Shown: positions 18,767-25,825 of the stretch, one piece after another | How positions within the stretch are numbered: position 1 is the first letter of the stretch | Layout: every line of letters starts with the position of its first letter | Assembly: GCA_009926625.1 (NCBI GenBank) | Contig: RFON01000025.1 | Location: forward strand, 1-40,403 | Reading direction: 5' to 3' | Length of the DNA: 40,403 nt | Source of the DNA: Planctomycetota bacterium | Lineage (GTDB): Bacteria; Planctomycetota; Phycisphaerae; Phycisphaerales; SM1A02 | Position numbers and translations under genes: made by a program | Notes under the pieces: model-generated | Told to the model about the DNA's origin: nothing | The model's database searches: none | Seen by the model: only the letters and a program-made list of their open reading frames with translations

Positions 18767-19357
18767 ATGTCGACCAACGTCAAACCGTTTCGCCGCGTCA
18801 CCTTCATCGCCATTCTGCCCTTGATGATGGGACTCATCATCTGGACCGCGATCGCGGCCACTCCTGCTCCCACCGCCGCCATCACTGAGCAGCAAGTGAA
18901 CGCCGCGCAGCAGGCTTGGTGCGATGGACTGGTGAATGTGGCGCAGACGCACGCAAAGGGCGGCGATGCCAAGGCAGTCGCGGCCAAGATGATCGACGAA
19001 CTCTACGACTACGCCGACGGCCAGGTGTTCTTCAAGCCCACGCTGGCGTTTGGCCCGCGCAGCTTCCGCCCTACCCGCGAAGGTGCACTGGCGTACTTCG
19101 TTGGTGGAAACCCGAACTTCCCAGAGGACACTGGCTTTGCGCTGAAGGGCTGGACGAAGGCGCGCTACGACAACAATGCCGCCGAGAACGGTATTCAGAT
19201 TCACGGCGATATCGCCATCACCATGGGCAATGTGTACGTCACGGCGCCGGATGGCAAGGAAGTGATGGTCGACAAGACCTTTGTGTTCCGTCGCTGCAAG
19301 GACGGCAGCCTCCGTCTGTGCGTGCACAAGTCGGCGCTGCCTTTCAGTCCGAACTGA
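18767..19357 (+). CDS. Secreted NTF2/SnoaL-like protein
   Basis: 196 residues: N-terminal membrane or signal segment (FIAILPLMMGLIIWTAIAA), then a ~150-residue domain with QQAWCDGLVNVAQ, YADGQVFFKPTLAFG, FVGGNPNFPEDTGFALKGW and GIQIHGDIAITMGNVY. This pattern occurs in proteins often labelled 'phosphoribosyl-AMP cyclohydrolase', a label the sequence does not justify. The fold is probably NTF2-like. The secreted location and lack of recognised catalytic residues leave the function open. ATG 18767 is preferred over an in-frame start 72 bp upstream because the hydrophobic segment follows it directly. Confidence 0.7.
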   Translation: MSTNVKPFRRVTFIAILPLMMGLIIWTAIAATPAPTAAITEQQVNAAQQAWCDGLVNVAQTHAKGGDAKAVAAKMIDELYDYADGQVFFKPTLAFGPRSFRPTREGALAYFVGGNPNFPEDTGFALKGWTKARYDNNAAENGIQIHGDIAITMGNVYVTAPDGKEVMVDKTFVFRRCKDGSLRLCVHKSALPFSPN

Positions 19358-19431
19358 CCGCCCACATCCTCCGCGCTGCATCCGCTGCGGCATCGGCAAC
19401 TCGGGCAGAGCAATCGGTACGCGTCGTGAAA

Positions 19432-20271
19432 TCAGCCCCAATCGCTCAGCAGAACAGCCAGGTCGCCACCATCGACCACACCGTTACCAGTCAAGTCGGC
19501 TGAACTCGACGCCCCTCCTCCCCACTGGCTCAGCAGAATGGCTAAGTCCAGGCCATCCACCACGCCATTGGAGTTGAAGTCGGCTGGTCGGTTCGGCGGG
19601 GGCACATAATCCACCTGGAGGAGCGGTTTGTTGGCGGCAGCCTCGCGAGATTCGAAACGCTTCACGGAGGTGGGAGTTGCCTCGTTGCCCTTGATGACCC
19701 ACCCGTGATTGGCTGAAGGGTTGTCGAGCCAGGCTTGCACATCTGCCACGAGTGAAGCGGTCGAACTCCATGTGTAGGACCCGATGCCCGACACGGACCG
19801 GGTTGCGCTCGCCGTCGCTGCGAACACACCGCCGAGTGTTGGCCATAAAACGGTTGGGTACGACTGATACTTCCAGGTGCTGTCGCCGATCCCGGCGGGG
19901 GTGCCTCCCCCGCCGAATGCGAAGGCCGTTCCTTCCGTCCATGCGAGGGAGCAGCGATGCAGCCCAACTGTCTGAGCACCCGATTGTGTCTGACTCATGT
20001 ACAGACGCAGCGTGACGCTCGTGATCGTGCTGCCCGCAGGGATCGCACCGAGGTTGAACCGCATCAGACCGCGCCGGATCGTTGCGCCACCATTTTCGCC
20101 AATGCGCCCTGCGTATACGTTGTACGCAGCACCGAGCGAGTACTCCGCAGTCGGTTCCTCGATCAGCGTCGCGTCGGCTGAAGGACCGATCGAGATGGAA
20201 TCGGCGTGCAGGGTTGCACATGGCAGCAGGAGCACCGACAGCGAGAGAAGAAGCCAAAGGCGAATCATTCG
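19432..20271 (-). CDS. Secreted DNRLRE-domain protein with dockerin-type tail
   Basis: 279 residues. Signal peptide (LWLLLSLSVLLLPCATLHA), a DNRLRE-type beta-sandwich (SADATLIEEPTAEYSLG, GLMRFNLGAIPAGSTI, VADVQAWLDNPSANHGWVIKG), and two C-terminal dockerin-like calcium loops, DFNSNGVVDGLDLAILLSQWG and DLTGNGVVDGGDLAVLLSDWG. In Phycisphaerales such tails are thought to serve surface anchoring or sorting rather than cellulosome assembly. The frame stays open leftwards into an integron-integrase remnant, but the signal peptide fixes the start at 20271. Its gene replaces the body of that integrase. Confidence 0.85.
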   Translation of the reverse strand, partial: RMIRLWLLLSLSVLLLPCATLHADSISIGPSADATLIEEPTAEYSLGAAYNVYAGRIGENGGATIRRGLMRFNLGAIPAGSTITSVTLRLYMSQTQSGAQTVGLHRCSLAWTEGTAFAFGGGGTPAGIGDSTWKYQSYPTVLWPTLGGVFAATASATRSVSGIGSYTWSSTASLVADVQAWLDNPSANHGWVIKGNEATPTSVKRFESREAAANKPLLQVDYVPPPNRPADFNSNGVVDGLDLAILLSQWGGGASSSADLTGNGVVDGGDLAVLLSDWG

Positions 20272-20391
20272 TGTCCTTCTGCTCGCGCGATCATGCAGCG
20301 CTGTTGATGAGAGATTGAGGCGAGAAGAACCATGGTGGGAGTATGCGCCATGGATCGAGGAGGCGCAACTCAAGCGCGCAATTGTCTGCGA

Positions 20392-20538
20392 CGGGTGCCG
20401 CCACGGCAAGCGTCCATCGGGGCCGCGCGAGCGGTGATGGCGCAGGAATACGGTGATCCACTGCCAGTAGGAGCGCTCCGTGCGAATCGAATAGTGCTCG
20501 CGCCGGATGACAGCGATGAAATCCTCCCGAAGGCCCAT
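20392..20538 (-). pseudogene. intI: N-terminal relic of an integron integrase (tyrosine recombinase)
   Basis: From an ATG at 20538 the minus strand reads MGLREDFIAVIRR followed by HYSIRTERSYWQWITVFLRHH and a WRHP at residue ~49. This matches the SAM-like N-terminal DNA-binding domain of integron integrases (pattern HxxxRTExxYxxWIxxFxxFH...RHP). After RHP similarity ends; the catalytic Arg/His/Arg/Tyr residues are absent and the DNRLRE gene follows. Its orientation, divergent from the cassettes on its right, is that of a true intI. No functional integrase is present in the window. Confidence 0.75.
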
Positions 20539-20702
20539 GTCGCGACCGTACCGCACGATGCGGCGGGGACCTGTGGGAGATACGCGGAACCAGTTAGCAT
20601 CCCCCCATCGGTCGTTGCGCGGAAATCCGCACAATCAACTGTTCGGCTGCAAACGACGTCCTTCTCCATGAACAACATCTCTTCAGAAGGAACACCGTAC
20701 TC

Positions 20703-20918
20703 ATGAATCCTATCGAGTTGATCTTCATCGCAGGCGGAGTCTTTTCGATCTACGGTGCGGTAACTGACTGGGACTGGTTTATCAACCACCACAAGGCTCG
20801 ATTTTATGTCTCCATCCTTGGTCGATCTGGCGCTCGTGTGTTCTATGGTGTTCTTGGGATTGTGCTCATCGTCTTGGGTGCTTTGATGGCATTAGGAATT
20901 CTGAAGGACGCCCAATAG
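20703..20918 (+). CDS. Imm17-like small membrane protein (cassette 1)
   Basis: 71 residues with two membrane helices (LIFIAGGVFSIYGAV; VFYGVLGIVLIVLGALMALG) and a central DWDWFINHHKARFYVSILG. This matches my recollection of the immunity 17 family, small membrane proteins associated with polymorphic toxins. No toxin is adjacent. AGAAGGA lies ~10 nt before the ATG. It is the first cassette after the integrase relic, and its DNA is clearly more AT-rich than the flanking chromosome. Confidence 0.72.
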   Translation: MNPIELIFIAGGVFSIYGAVTDWDWFINHHKARFYVSILGRSGARVFYGVLGIVLIVLGALMALGILKDAQ

Positions 20919-21232
20919 TGGTTTAGCCGAACATTTGTCACAGATGTATTCATCTATCGGTGGTGAAATCGAGACACTCCAAGGAGAAGTACGCACACTG
21001 CGAGAGTGTCTCGGATTTAAAAGGTGTGAAAGGTAATCGCATGCAACTCGGGTGCTGTGCCCATCGTCTGGCTCACGACATCACACTATTCAGGCTACTT
21101 CGACGCTGACTCGGTTCCCTAATGTGATCCGGAGATGTGAAGATCGACACACGATGCGCGGACGTCATACGTCACAGTAAAGACATGGGCTGTTTCACAA
21201 CAAATGAACAAAGGTTGTATGCGCGACTAGGG
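20919..21232. other. Long AT-richer cassette tail without a clear gene
   Basis: 314 bp between the Imm17-like gene and attC1. A GCCGAAC core-like heptamer lies at 20926-20932 without a matching partner. A perfect 8-bp inverted repeat GAGACACT/AGTGTCTC lies at 20971-20978 and 21005-21012. A 30-codon open frame (20944-21036, containing GGEIETLQGEVRTLRECLG) covers it; it could be a tiny protein or the remains of one. Nothing else recognised. Confidence 0.5.
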
Positions 21233-21325
21233 GCCGAACAAAGCGTTGCACCGGAGTTGCGGCCGGCGGGTTTTCTGTTTTTCGAGCATCCACCGGCCGC
21301 AACCCGGTGAACGCCGTCGTTAAGC
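21233..21325 (+). other. attC: attC recombination site 1
   Basis: 93 nt from GCCGAAC to GTTAAGC. The interior folds as CACCGG-A-GTTGCGGCCGG against CCGGCCGCAAC-CCGGTG: 17 pairs with one unpaired A (21255), the extrahelical base expected of attC sites. GTTAAGC fits the GTTRRRY core; the left core differs from consensus at one position. Confidence 0.85.
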
Positions 21326-21338
21326 CGCGCAAACGATC

Positions 21339-21818
21339 ATGCCCATCCTCCTCCGCCGAGACGATCTCACCTCTTCTGAGGTTCAGGCTCTCGTCGCTGA
21401 ACATCTAGCGGGTATGCGTGGCAACTCCCCCGTCGGCCATGTGCACGCACTCGCTATCGAGAGCCTGCAGGCTCCCGGTATCACGTTTTGGTCCGCATGG
21501 TCCGATGGTTTGCTTTGTGGCTGTGGAGCCCTCAAGTCACTGAGTGGATCCGCAGGTGAGGTGAAGTCAATGCGCACCCGCACGGCATTCCTCAGACGTG
21601 GTGTTGGCCAAGCAGTCTTGAACGAGATCACTCGCACCGCCCAAGAGCGTGGCTACAGCCATCTATACCTAGAGACCGGCACCGGCTCCGCCTTCGATGC
21701 GGCACATGCACTGTACCTACGCAATGGCTTCGAGTGGTGTGGCCCGTTCGGTGACTACATCGCCACGGACTTCAATGTCTTCATGGTCAAGGCGCTCCCC
21801 GCATCAAGCGCGGCCTAA
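21339..21818 (+). CDS. GNAT N-acetyltransferase (cassette 2)
   Basis: 159 residues. The GNAT fold is shown by the strand GLLCGCGALKSLSG, the EVKSMRTRTAFLRRGVGQAVLNEI segment with the RRGVG pyrophosphate loop for acetyl-CoA, and the C-terminal YLETGTGSAFDAAHALYLRNGFE. It transfers acetyl to an unknown amine substrate. GNATs are among the commonest integron cassette products and some give drug resistance; the substrate here cannot be read from sequence. The stop codon lies inside the left core of attC2. Confidence 0.88.
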   Translation: MPILLRRDDLTSSEVQALVAEHLAGMRGNSPVGHVHALAIESLQAPGITFWSAWSDGLLCGCGALKSLSGSAGEVKSMRTRTAFLRRGVGQAVLNEITRTAQERGYSHLYLETGTGSAFDAAHALYLRNGFEWCGPFGDYIATDFNVFMVKALPASSAA

Positions 21819-21938
21819 CATGTCGGTCAACCGGAGCCTCCACGGCATGCCGCCCTGGCCGCGACGCGCTCGTTGTCCATGCTGCGCCTCGCGGCCAGGG
21901 CGCCATGCCGTTCCGGCCCGGTTACCTCTACGTTAGGC
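21813..21938 (+). other. attC: attC recombination site 2
   Basis: 126 nt bounded by GCCTAAC and GTTAGGC, both perfect consensus cores and exact complements. The interior is a long imperfect palindrome (arms containing AACCGG, CACGGCATG and CCCTGGCCGCGA mirrored on the right). The GNAT stop TAA is within the left core. Confidence 0.92.
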
Positions 21939-21968
21939 AGGCCAAGTCCACCGGCTGGCGCCCAAGCC

Positions 21969-21997
21969 TTGACTTGTGCATACACCGTAGGTACACT
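21969..21997 (+). promoter_or_regulatory. Sigma70-like promoter of brnT
   Basis: TTGACT, 17-bp spacer, TACACT. The -10 box ends 6 nt before the GTG start of brnT, so the transcript start would fall on or next to the start codon, and no ribosome site precedes it: a leaderless mRNA is implied. Confidence 0.72.
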
Positions 21998-22003
21998 GTC
22001 GGT

Positions 22004-22300
22004 GTGTCAGAGCTCCGCTTCGAATGGGATCCACGCAAGGCCGCGGCCAACAAATCCAAACACGGCGTCACATTTGACGAGGCCGTTTCTGTCTTCGCCG
22101 ACGAGCTTGCACTCTTCATGGCCGACCCGGAGCACTCCGACAAGGAGGACAGGTTCGTCCTCCTGGGGCTGAGCTCGTCGGTCCGCCTCCTCGTCGTAGT
22201 GCACTCGCACCGCGAGGACGACGAGACTATTCGCATCATCTCGGCCCGCCGCGCCAACAACCGCGAGCGAGCGCACTACAAGGAAAGCAACTCACCATGA
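22004..22300 (+). CDS. brnT: BrnT-family toxin (cassette 3)
   Basis: 98 residues. BrnT is a RelE-fold ribonuclease that inhibits growth when free of BrnA. Seen: the family opening LRFEWDPRKAAANKSKHGVTFDEAV, a central FADPEHS-like segment, RFVLLGLS, and the C-terminal IRIISARRANNRERAHY with its Arg-rich active surface. The GTG start places LRFEWD at the N-terminus; the longer frame to 21905 would run into attC2. The stop overlaps the BrnA start by 4 nt (ATGA). Confidence 0.92.
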   Translation: MSELRFEWDPRKAAANKSKHGVTFDEAVSVFADELALFMADPEHSDKEDRFVLLGLSSSVRLLVVVHSHREDDETIRIISARRANNRERAHYKESNSP

Positions 22301-22527
22301 GAGCCAACTACGACTTCTCGAAGGCCAAGCGCAACCCCTATGCCAAGAAGCTCAAGCGCTCGATCACGATCAGGCTCGACAACGAGACCATCGAGTACTT
22401 CAAGAAGCTCGCGGCAAAGTCCGAGTTACCGTACCAGAGCCTCATCAACCTGTACCTGCGCGACTGTGCCGCGCACGGCCGCGAACTGGCAATGGAGTGG
22501 CGCAGCTCGCGCAAGGGCGCTGCCTAA
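22297..22527 (+). CDS. brnA: BrnA-family antitoxin (cassette 3)
   Basis: 76 residues: MRANYDFSKAKRNPY, then a ribbon-helix-helix domain (KRSITIRLDNETIEYFKKL). It ends with the BrnA signature PYQSLINLYLRDCA. BrnA neutralises BrnT and usually represses the operon through its RHH domain. It overlaps brnT by 4 nt and its stop lies in the left core of attC3, as expected for a compact cassette. Confidence 0.93.
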   Translation: MRANYDFSKAKRNPYAKKLKRSITIRLDNETIEYFKKLAAKSELPYQSLINLYLRDCAAHGRELAMEWRSSRKGAA

Positions 22528-22621
22528 CCGAAAGTTCGTGCCGACCGCCGTGCGGGTCAGCATTCGCGCGAGGGCTGGCGCCCTCAGCCGCACCGGCGTG
22601 CGGCACAACTTGACGTTCGGC
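22522..22621 (+). other. attC: attC recombination site 3
   Basis: 100 nt from GCCTAAC to GTTCGGC. Mirrored arms contain GTGCCG and CGCCG/TGCGG with single mismatches around the loop GCGCGAGGGCTGGCGCCCTC. The right core deviates at one base from GTTRRRY but complements the GCCGAAC left cores used elsewhere in this array. Confidence 0.82.
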
Positions 22622-22662
22622 ACACCGAGCCGAGTTTCCTCGATCTCCGCGTCACGACGCCT

Positions 22663-22691
22663 TTGGTCGATCGATTCCAATCGGCTAGGCT
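22663..22691 (+). promoter_or_regulatory. Sigma70-like promoter of the DUF433 antitoxin
   Basis: TTGGTC, 17-bp spacer, TAGGCT. The -10 box ends 6 nt before the ATG at 22698, the same spacing as at the brnT promoter, and no ribosome site is present, again implying a leaderless transcript. Confidence 0.6.
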
Positions 22692-22697
22692 TTCGTC

Positions 22698-22937
22698 ATG
22701 TCGGACTCCAGCGCACCCAATCTCAACAATCTCGTTCACTCCGATCCGGAGATCATGGGCGGAACACCGGTGTTCGTCGGAACTCGCGTCCCCGCCGCTA
22801 CCTTGATCGAGTATCTCGAGGCCGGAGAGTCACTCGATGAGTTCCTCGAAGACTTCCCGAGCGTGGGACGCGACCGCGCGATAGCCGCGCTTGAGGTCCT
22901 TCGATCCCTCTTCGAGCGCCGTGCGACTGCTGCTTGA
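22698..22937 (+). CDS. DUF433 antitoxin-like protein (cassette 4)
   Basis: 79 residues. DUF433 core: HSDPEIMGGTPVFVGTRVPAATLIEYLEAGESLDEFLEDFPSV, then a short helix. DUF433 proteins have a winged-helix-like fold and usually pair with PIN-like DUF5615 proteins as antitoxins. Its end overlaps the next gene by 17 nt. No ribosome site precedes the ATG, fitting a leaderless transcript. Confidence 0.88.
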   Translation: MSDSSAPNLNNLVHSDPEIMGGTPVFVGTRVPAATLIEYLEAGESLDEFLEDFPSVGRDRAIAALEVLRSLFERRATAA

Positions 22938-23244
22938 CGAGTGCACACCGCGCCGACTTGCGGCAGCACTCGACCCGCACGAGGTCGAGCATGTTTCTTC
23001 GCGCGGCTGGTCAGGCATCAAGAACGGACACCTGCTCTCTCGCATGCAGGAGGCGGGATTCGCTGGGCTCATCACGACGGACCGCAATCTGACACGGCAA
23101 CAGGCGGTGTCCAGTACGCCCCTCTTCGTCGTCGTGGTTCGGGCCAAGTCCAACCGTATCGCAGACCTTCGGCCCCTCGTGCCGGAGATTCTCCGTGCGG
23201 TGTCGTTCGCGCAGCCCGGGCAGGTCTACTCTGTGGGTGCCTAA
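22921..23244 (+). CDS. DUF5615 PIN-like toxin (cassette 4)
   Basis: 107 residues from a GTG. The PIN-like fold is shown by RLLLDECTPRRLAAAL (first acidic pair), VEHVSSRGWSGIKNGHLLSRM, and GLITTDRNLTRQQ (second acidic pair). This suggests metal-dependent ribonuclease activity, presumed toxic. It overlaps the DUF433 gene by 17 nt and its TAA stop lies inside the left core of attC4. Confidence 0.87.
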   Translation: MRLLLDECTPRRLAAALDPHEVEHVSSRGWSGIKNGHLLSRMQEAGFAGLITTDRNLTRQQAVSSTPLFVVVVRAKSNRIADLRPLVPEILRAVSFAQPGQVYSVGA

Positions 23245-23343
23245 CCCATCGCTCATGCCGACACGCACGCGCGGCGTTACGATTACCGCGAGGGCTGTCG
23301 CCCCCGGCCGCACGTGCATGCGGCATAGCTCAAGGCGTCAGAC
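23239..23343 (+). other. attC: attC recombination site 4, right core degraded
   Basis: 105 nt from GCCTAAC to GTCAGAC. The right core has one change from consensus (GTC for GTT). Mirrored arms GCTCATGCCG and CGGCATAGCTC, with a GCACG-rich interior, support the fold. Confidence 0.72.
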
Positions 23344-23358
23344 CGCAGGAGAACAACC

Positions 23359-23565
23359 ATGGCGAGTGGCGTGTCCAACGATCAGCAACGTGGCAAGCGA
23401 TCCGATCACCTGGCTCTGGGCGTCGCCATCGGAATGGCGGCCGGTGCCGCGGCTGGCACGGCGATCGGCATCGCCTTGCACAACCTGGCAGTGGGGTTGG
23501 CTATTGGCATCGGCGTGGGGCTCGCGATCGGTGCGGCAGTCGGCGTCTACCGCAGTCGCCGTTAG
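23359..23565 (+). CDS. Glycine-rich small membrane protein (cassette 5)
   Basis: 68 residues: charged N-terminus (SNDQQRGKRSDH), then two hydrophobic Gly/Ala segments with GxxxG-type spacing (LGVAIGMAAGAAAGTAIG; GLAIGIGVGLAIGAAVG) and a basic tail YRSRR. It resembles glycine-zipper membrane peptides; function unknown. AGGAG precedes the ATG. As the last intact cassette before a disrupted attC it has no partner gene. Confidence 0.62.
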   Translation: MASGVSNDQQRGKRSDHLALGVAIGMAAGAAAGTAIGIALHNLAVGLAIGIGVGLAIGAAVGVYRSRR

Positions 23566-23566
23566 G

Positions 23567-23597
23567 GCCGAACCAGGCGCTGCGGCAGACCGCGGGG
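23567..23597 (+). other. attC: attC site 5, left half only
   Basis: The core GCCGAAC follows the cassette-5 stop, and the arm CAGGCGCTGCGGCAGACCGC begins a stem like the other sites, but the right half is missing where the IS fragment begins. Probably inactive for recombination. Confidence 0.62.
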
Positions 23598-23763
23598 GTG
23601 ACTGGGTCGCTCTCATCGGTCCACCCCGTATGAGAGTTGGTGCATCGGAGCCGCCATCTCCATGCCTAATGGTGCCGCAGCGCAGGCGAGCGGAGCGAGC
23701 CGGAGCGGAGGCAGCGCCGGGCATGCCGCGGCGAAGGCCGCCGGGGTCAGCTTGCCCAGCGCA
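23598..23763 (-). mobile_element. Terminal fragment of an IS3-family element
   Basis: Starts with TGACTGGGTCGCTCTC and encodes on the minus strand only the last ~40 transposase codons (GKLTPAAFAAAC, LPPLRLAPL, MHQLS). This closely matches the element at the right edge of the window, whose end reads TGACGGGGTCGCTCTC. The body of the IS is lost; similarity fades around 23751-23763. Confidence 0.82.
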
Positions 23764-23894
23764 CCCCGGTCAAGCGGCACGATTTCGTTCGCCAACGGTC
23801 CGATCCCGAGAAGGATGTGTGGATCGTCGAGCTTCACAAGGGCAATCGCACGCTTGGCGCAGTGATCCGCCCCGACCGTCGCCTCGCGCGCTGA
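23764..23894 (+). pseudogene. 3' fragment of an unidentified gene
   Basis: After the IS breakpoint the plus strand reads VKRHDFVRQRSDPEKDVWIV, ELHKGNRTLGAVIRPDRRLAR and a stop. The composition is protein-like, but there is no start codon. It is probably a gene beheaded by the IS-linked rearrangement. Family unknown. Confidence 0.4.
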
Positions 23895-23993
23895 ACTTTG
23901 GATCGCGCACCACCCCCCGCTCCCCCTGCCGACACCCCCACCGTGTGAGGCGGCGGCACGATCTTGGCGTGGGTGAACGCACGGCACACGGCG

Positions 23994-24581
23994 TCAAGCG
24001 CCGCCCACGCGAGTCCGCTGCAGCACATGCAGCCTGCGCCGAACATGCAGCAGGATCACCACGTGAATGGCGACCGCGGCGATCAGGCTCAGCGTGTGAC
24101 TCGTGATGGACCCCGCGCCCGCTCGATCGATCTGCATGAGCGTGAACACTCCGAGCGGCAGGAAGACAACCAGCGCTGAAACGAGTCCAGGGTTGTAGCG
24201 CCTGAAGAGGATCGCGTGCACCACATGCACCAGCGTGTTGACCAGGACGAGATACACCGCGAGCAGTGCCCACCCAAGGCTGAACGACTCCGCACCGTAG
24301 AGGGAGAGAACAATGACTCCCCACACGCCAGGGACATTCGTGATGAAGACCGCCAAGGGAGAAAGAGCATCCATCCCCTTCCCGATCGTCTCGTTGAAGA
24401 AGAGTCGAAAGCGATCGCGATCGTGCTCCTCGAACTGATGGATCATGTATGCCGGCAGAAGCAGGAATGTGGATGCCTTGGGCGTCGACCAGCCAGCGAA
24501 CACGAGCGGCGACAGGATCAGCAGCAGCAAGCCTGCAAGCGCGCCACCGTAGACCCAGTACGAAATCAGCCTCTGCAGCAT
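23994..24581 (-). CDS. HXXEE-domain membrane protein
   Basis: 195 residues, about six hydrophobic helices. The signature is MIHQFEEHDRDRF (His-x-x-Glu-Glu, ~46-58) in the loop after helix 2, and a second conserved His pair occurs in NTLVHVVHAILFRRYNPG. HXXEE proteins are predicted membrane-bound metal enzymes of unknown reaction. Downstream of the FGE-like gene on the same strand, ~90 bp apart. Boundaries are clear. Confidence 0.82.
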   Translation of the reverse strand: MLQRLISYWVYGGALAGLLLLILSPLVFAGWSTPKASTFLLLPAYMIHQFEEHDRDRFRLFFNETIGKGMDALSPLAVFITNVPGVWGVIVLSLYGAESFSLGWALLAVYLVLVNTLVHVVHAILFRRYNPGLVSALVVFLPLGVFTLMQIDRAGAGSITSHTLSLIAAVAIHVVILLHVRRRLHVLQRTRVGGA

Positions 24582-24669
24582 GATGAGCCCTTCGCCGCCG
24601 AGGTCGCCGTTGGCGGCACCTCGATCTTACGAGCGGCGAAACGGACTCTGTGCTGCGTGCAGTGCACGC

Positions 24670-25758
24670 TCAGGGATTGCGCGCGACGCGGAATCCGAAG
24701 GTGTTGCTCGTGAAGCTCGGCGAGTTCTTGTTCCGCACGGATGTTCGTCCGCTGACATATCCGCCCAACCAACTCCCGCCGCGAAGCACTCGAGTCGACG
24801 AGGACGCTGGACCAGGCGGGTCCATCACTGGACTGACTTGGTAATAGGTCTCTGAATACCGATCGTTGACCCACTCCCACACATTGCCCGACATGTCAAA
24901 GAGCCCAAACCCGTTGGGTGCCTTGCCGCCAACTGGGCGGGTTTGGCCGTTCGCGTTGCCGTTGAACCAAGCGATGTCCCCCAGAAGCAAGTCGTTGTTC
25001 GTCCCGGCAGGATTTGCGGGAGTGCCATGGAACGCGGTGCGGTCAGCCGAGATGGGCCGCGCGCGACAGGCATACTCCCACTCCGCTTCGGTTGGCAAAC
25101 GCATTCCAGTACCCGCGAGAAACGACTGCACCGCGTTCCAAGTGACGCTTTCAACCGGGCGCTTCGAGACTTGCGACGATGGCACTTGCGCGCTCGGCAG
25201 CACGAATGCACTTGGATTCGTCCCCATTCGCGCTTGCCACTCCGCTTGGGTGACCTCGAATCGTCCCAGATAGAACGAACTCGTGAGGTTCACGAGGTGG
25301 ACGGGAACCTCGTCAGCCGCGCAGTTGAACTGCGACGACGCCGAACAGCCCATGTTGAACGAGCCGCCAAGCGCGCAGCCAGCTGGAACGAGAATGAGTT
25401 CGATTCCCGTCGCGGTGTCCCGCACTCTCCAAGGCAGTCCCGTCGATGAAATCGCCGCACGCAAATCTGGATCGGTGACGACGGATGGATTCGGCAGAGC
25501 CTCGATAAGCGTTGCCCAACCTGGCGTGGAAACTGCACACGGCCCCCAACTTGCAAGCATCGTGGTCAGATCACTGCTGCCGACCGTCCCGCTGTTGTCC
25601 ACATCAGCTGGCACTCCCGCTTGCCCCCAACTTGAGATGAGAATCGTGAGGTCATCCGCATCCACCACCCCGTCGCAGTTCAGATCGCAAGGACAGGCTG
25701 CGAGCAATGGGATCGGACTGAATACCGCGGCAAGAAGAATGGAGAGGGGGCGAAACAT
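24670..25758 (-). CDS. Secreted SUMF1/formylglycine-generating-enzyme-like protein with N-terminal dockerin pair
   Basis: 362 residues. Signal peptide, then two dockerin-like loops (CDLNCDGVVDADDLTILISS; DVDNSGTVGSSDLTTMLASW), a linker, and an FGE-sulfatase domain: FYLGRFEVTQAEWQARMG, RPVESVTWNAVQSF, RLPTEAEWEYACRA, GLFDMSGNVWEWVNDRY, RVLRGGSW and NTFGFRVAR. True FGE converts Cys to formylglycine in sulfatases, but many members, including this secreted form, may bind ligands or act otherwise; no sulfatase gene is nearby. The dockerin pair is N-terminal, unlike the C-terminal location in the other two dockerin proteins. Confidence 0.9.
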   Translation of the reverse strand: MFRPLSILLAAVFSPIPLLAACPCDLNCDGVVDADDLTILISSWGQAGVPADVDNSGTVGSSDLTTMLASWGPCAVSTPGWATLIEALPNPSVVTDPDLRAAISSTGLPWRVRDTATGIELILVPAGCALGGSFNMGCSASSQFNCAADEVPVHLVNLTSSFYLGRFEVTQAEWQARMGTNPSAFVLPSAQVPSSQVSKRPVESVTWNAVQSFLAGTGMRLPTEAEWEYACRARPISADRTAFHGTPANPAGTNNDLLLGDIAWFNGNANGQTRPVGGKAPNGFGLFDMSGNVWEWVNDRYSETYYQVSPVMDPPGPASSSTRVLRGGSWLGGYVSGRTSVRNKNSPSFTSNTFGFRVARNP

Positions 25759-25779
25759 GGCACAGTCCGTACTTGCTGA

Positions 25780-25792
25780 AAGGTAATACCTT
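25780..25792. promoter_or_regulatory. Palindrome AAGGTA-A-TACCTT in a divergent promoter region
   Basis: Perfect 6-bp arms around one base, ~22 bp upstream of the FGE-like gene's start, between it and the AhpD-like gene. Possible operator; the binding protein is unknown. Confidence 0.4.
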
Positions 25793-25825
25793 ACACGGCT
25801 CCGATCAATCGGCAGTCCGACGAAA

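Noticed and set aside
18767-19357. Phosphoribosyl-AMP cyclohydrolase (HisI)
   Set aside because: Signal-type N-terminus and no HisI metal-binding cysteines or His-rich motif; the name is a known database label for this unrelated secreted family.
19432-20634. Reading the DNRLRE protein as a 400-aa protein fused to an integrase N-terminus
   Set aside because: A clear signal peptide starts at 20271; the upstream part is the remnant of another gene that happens to share the frame.
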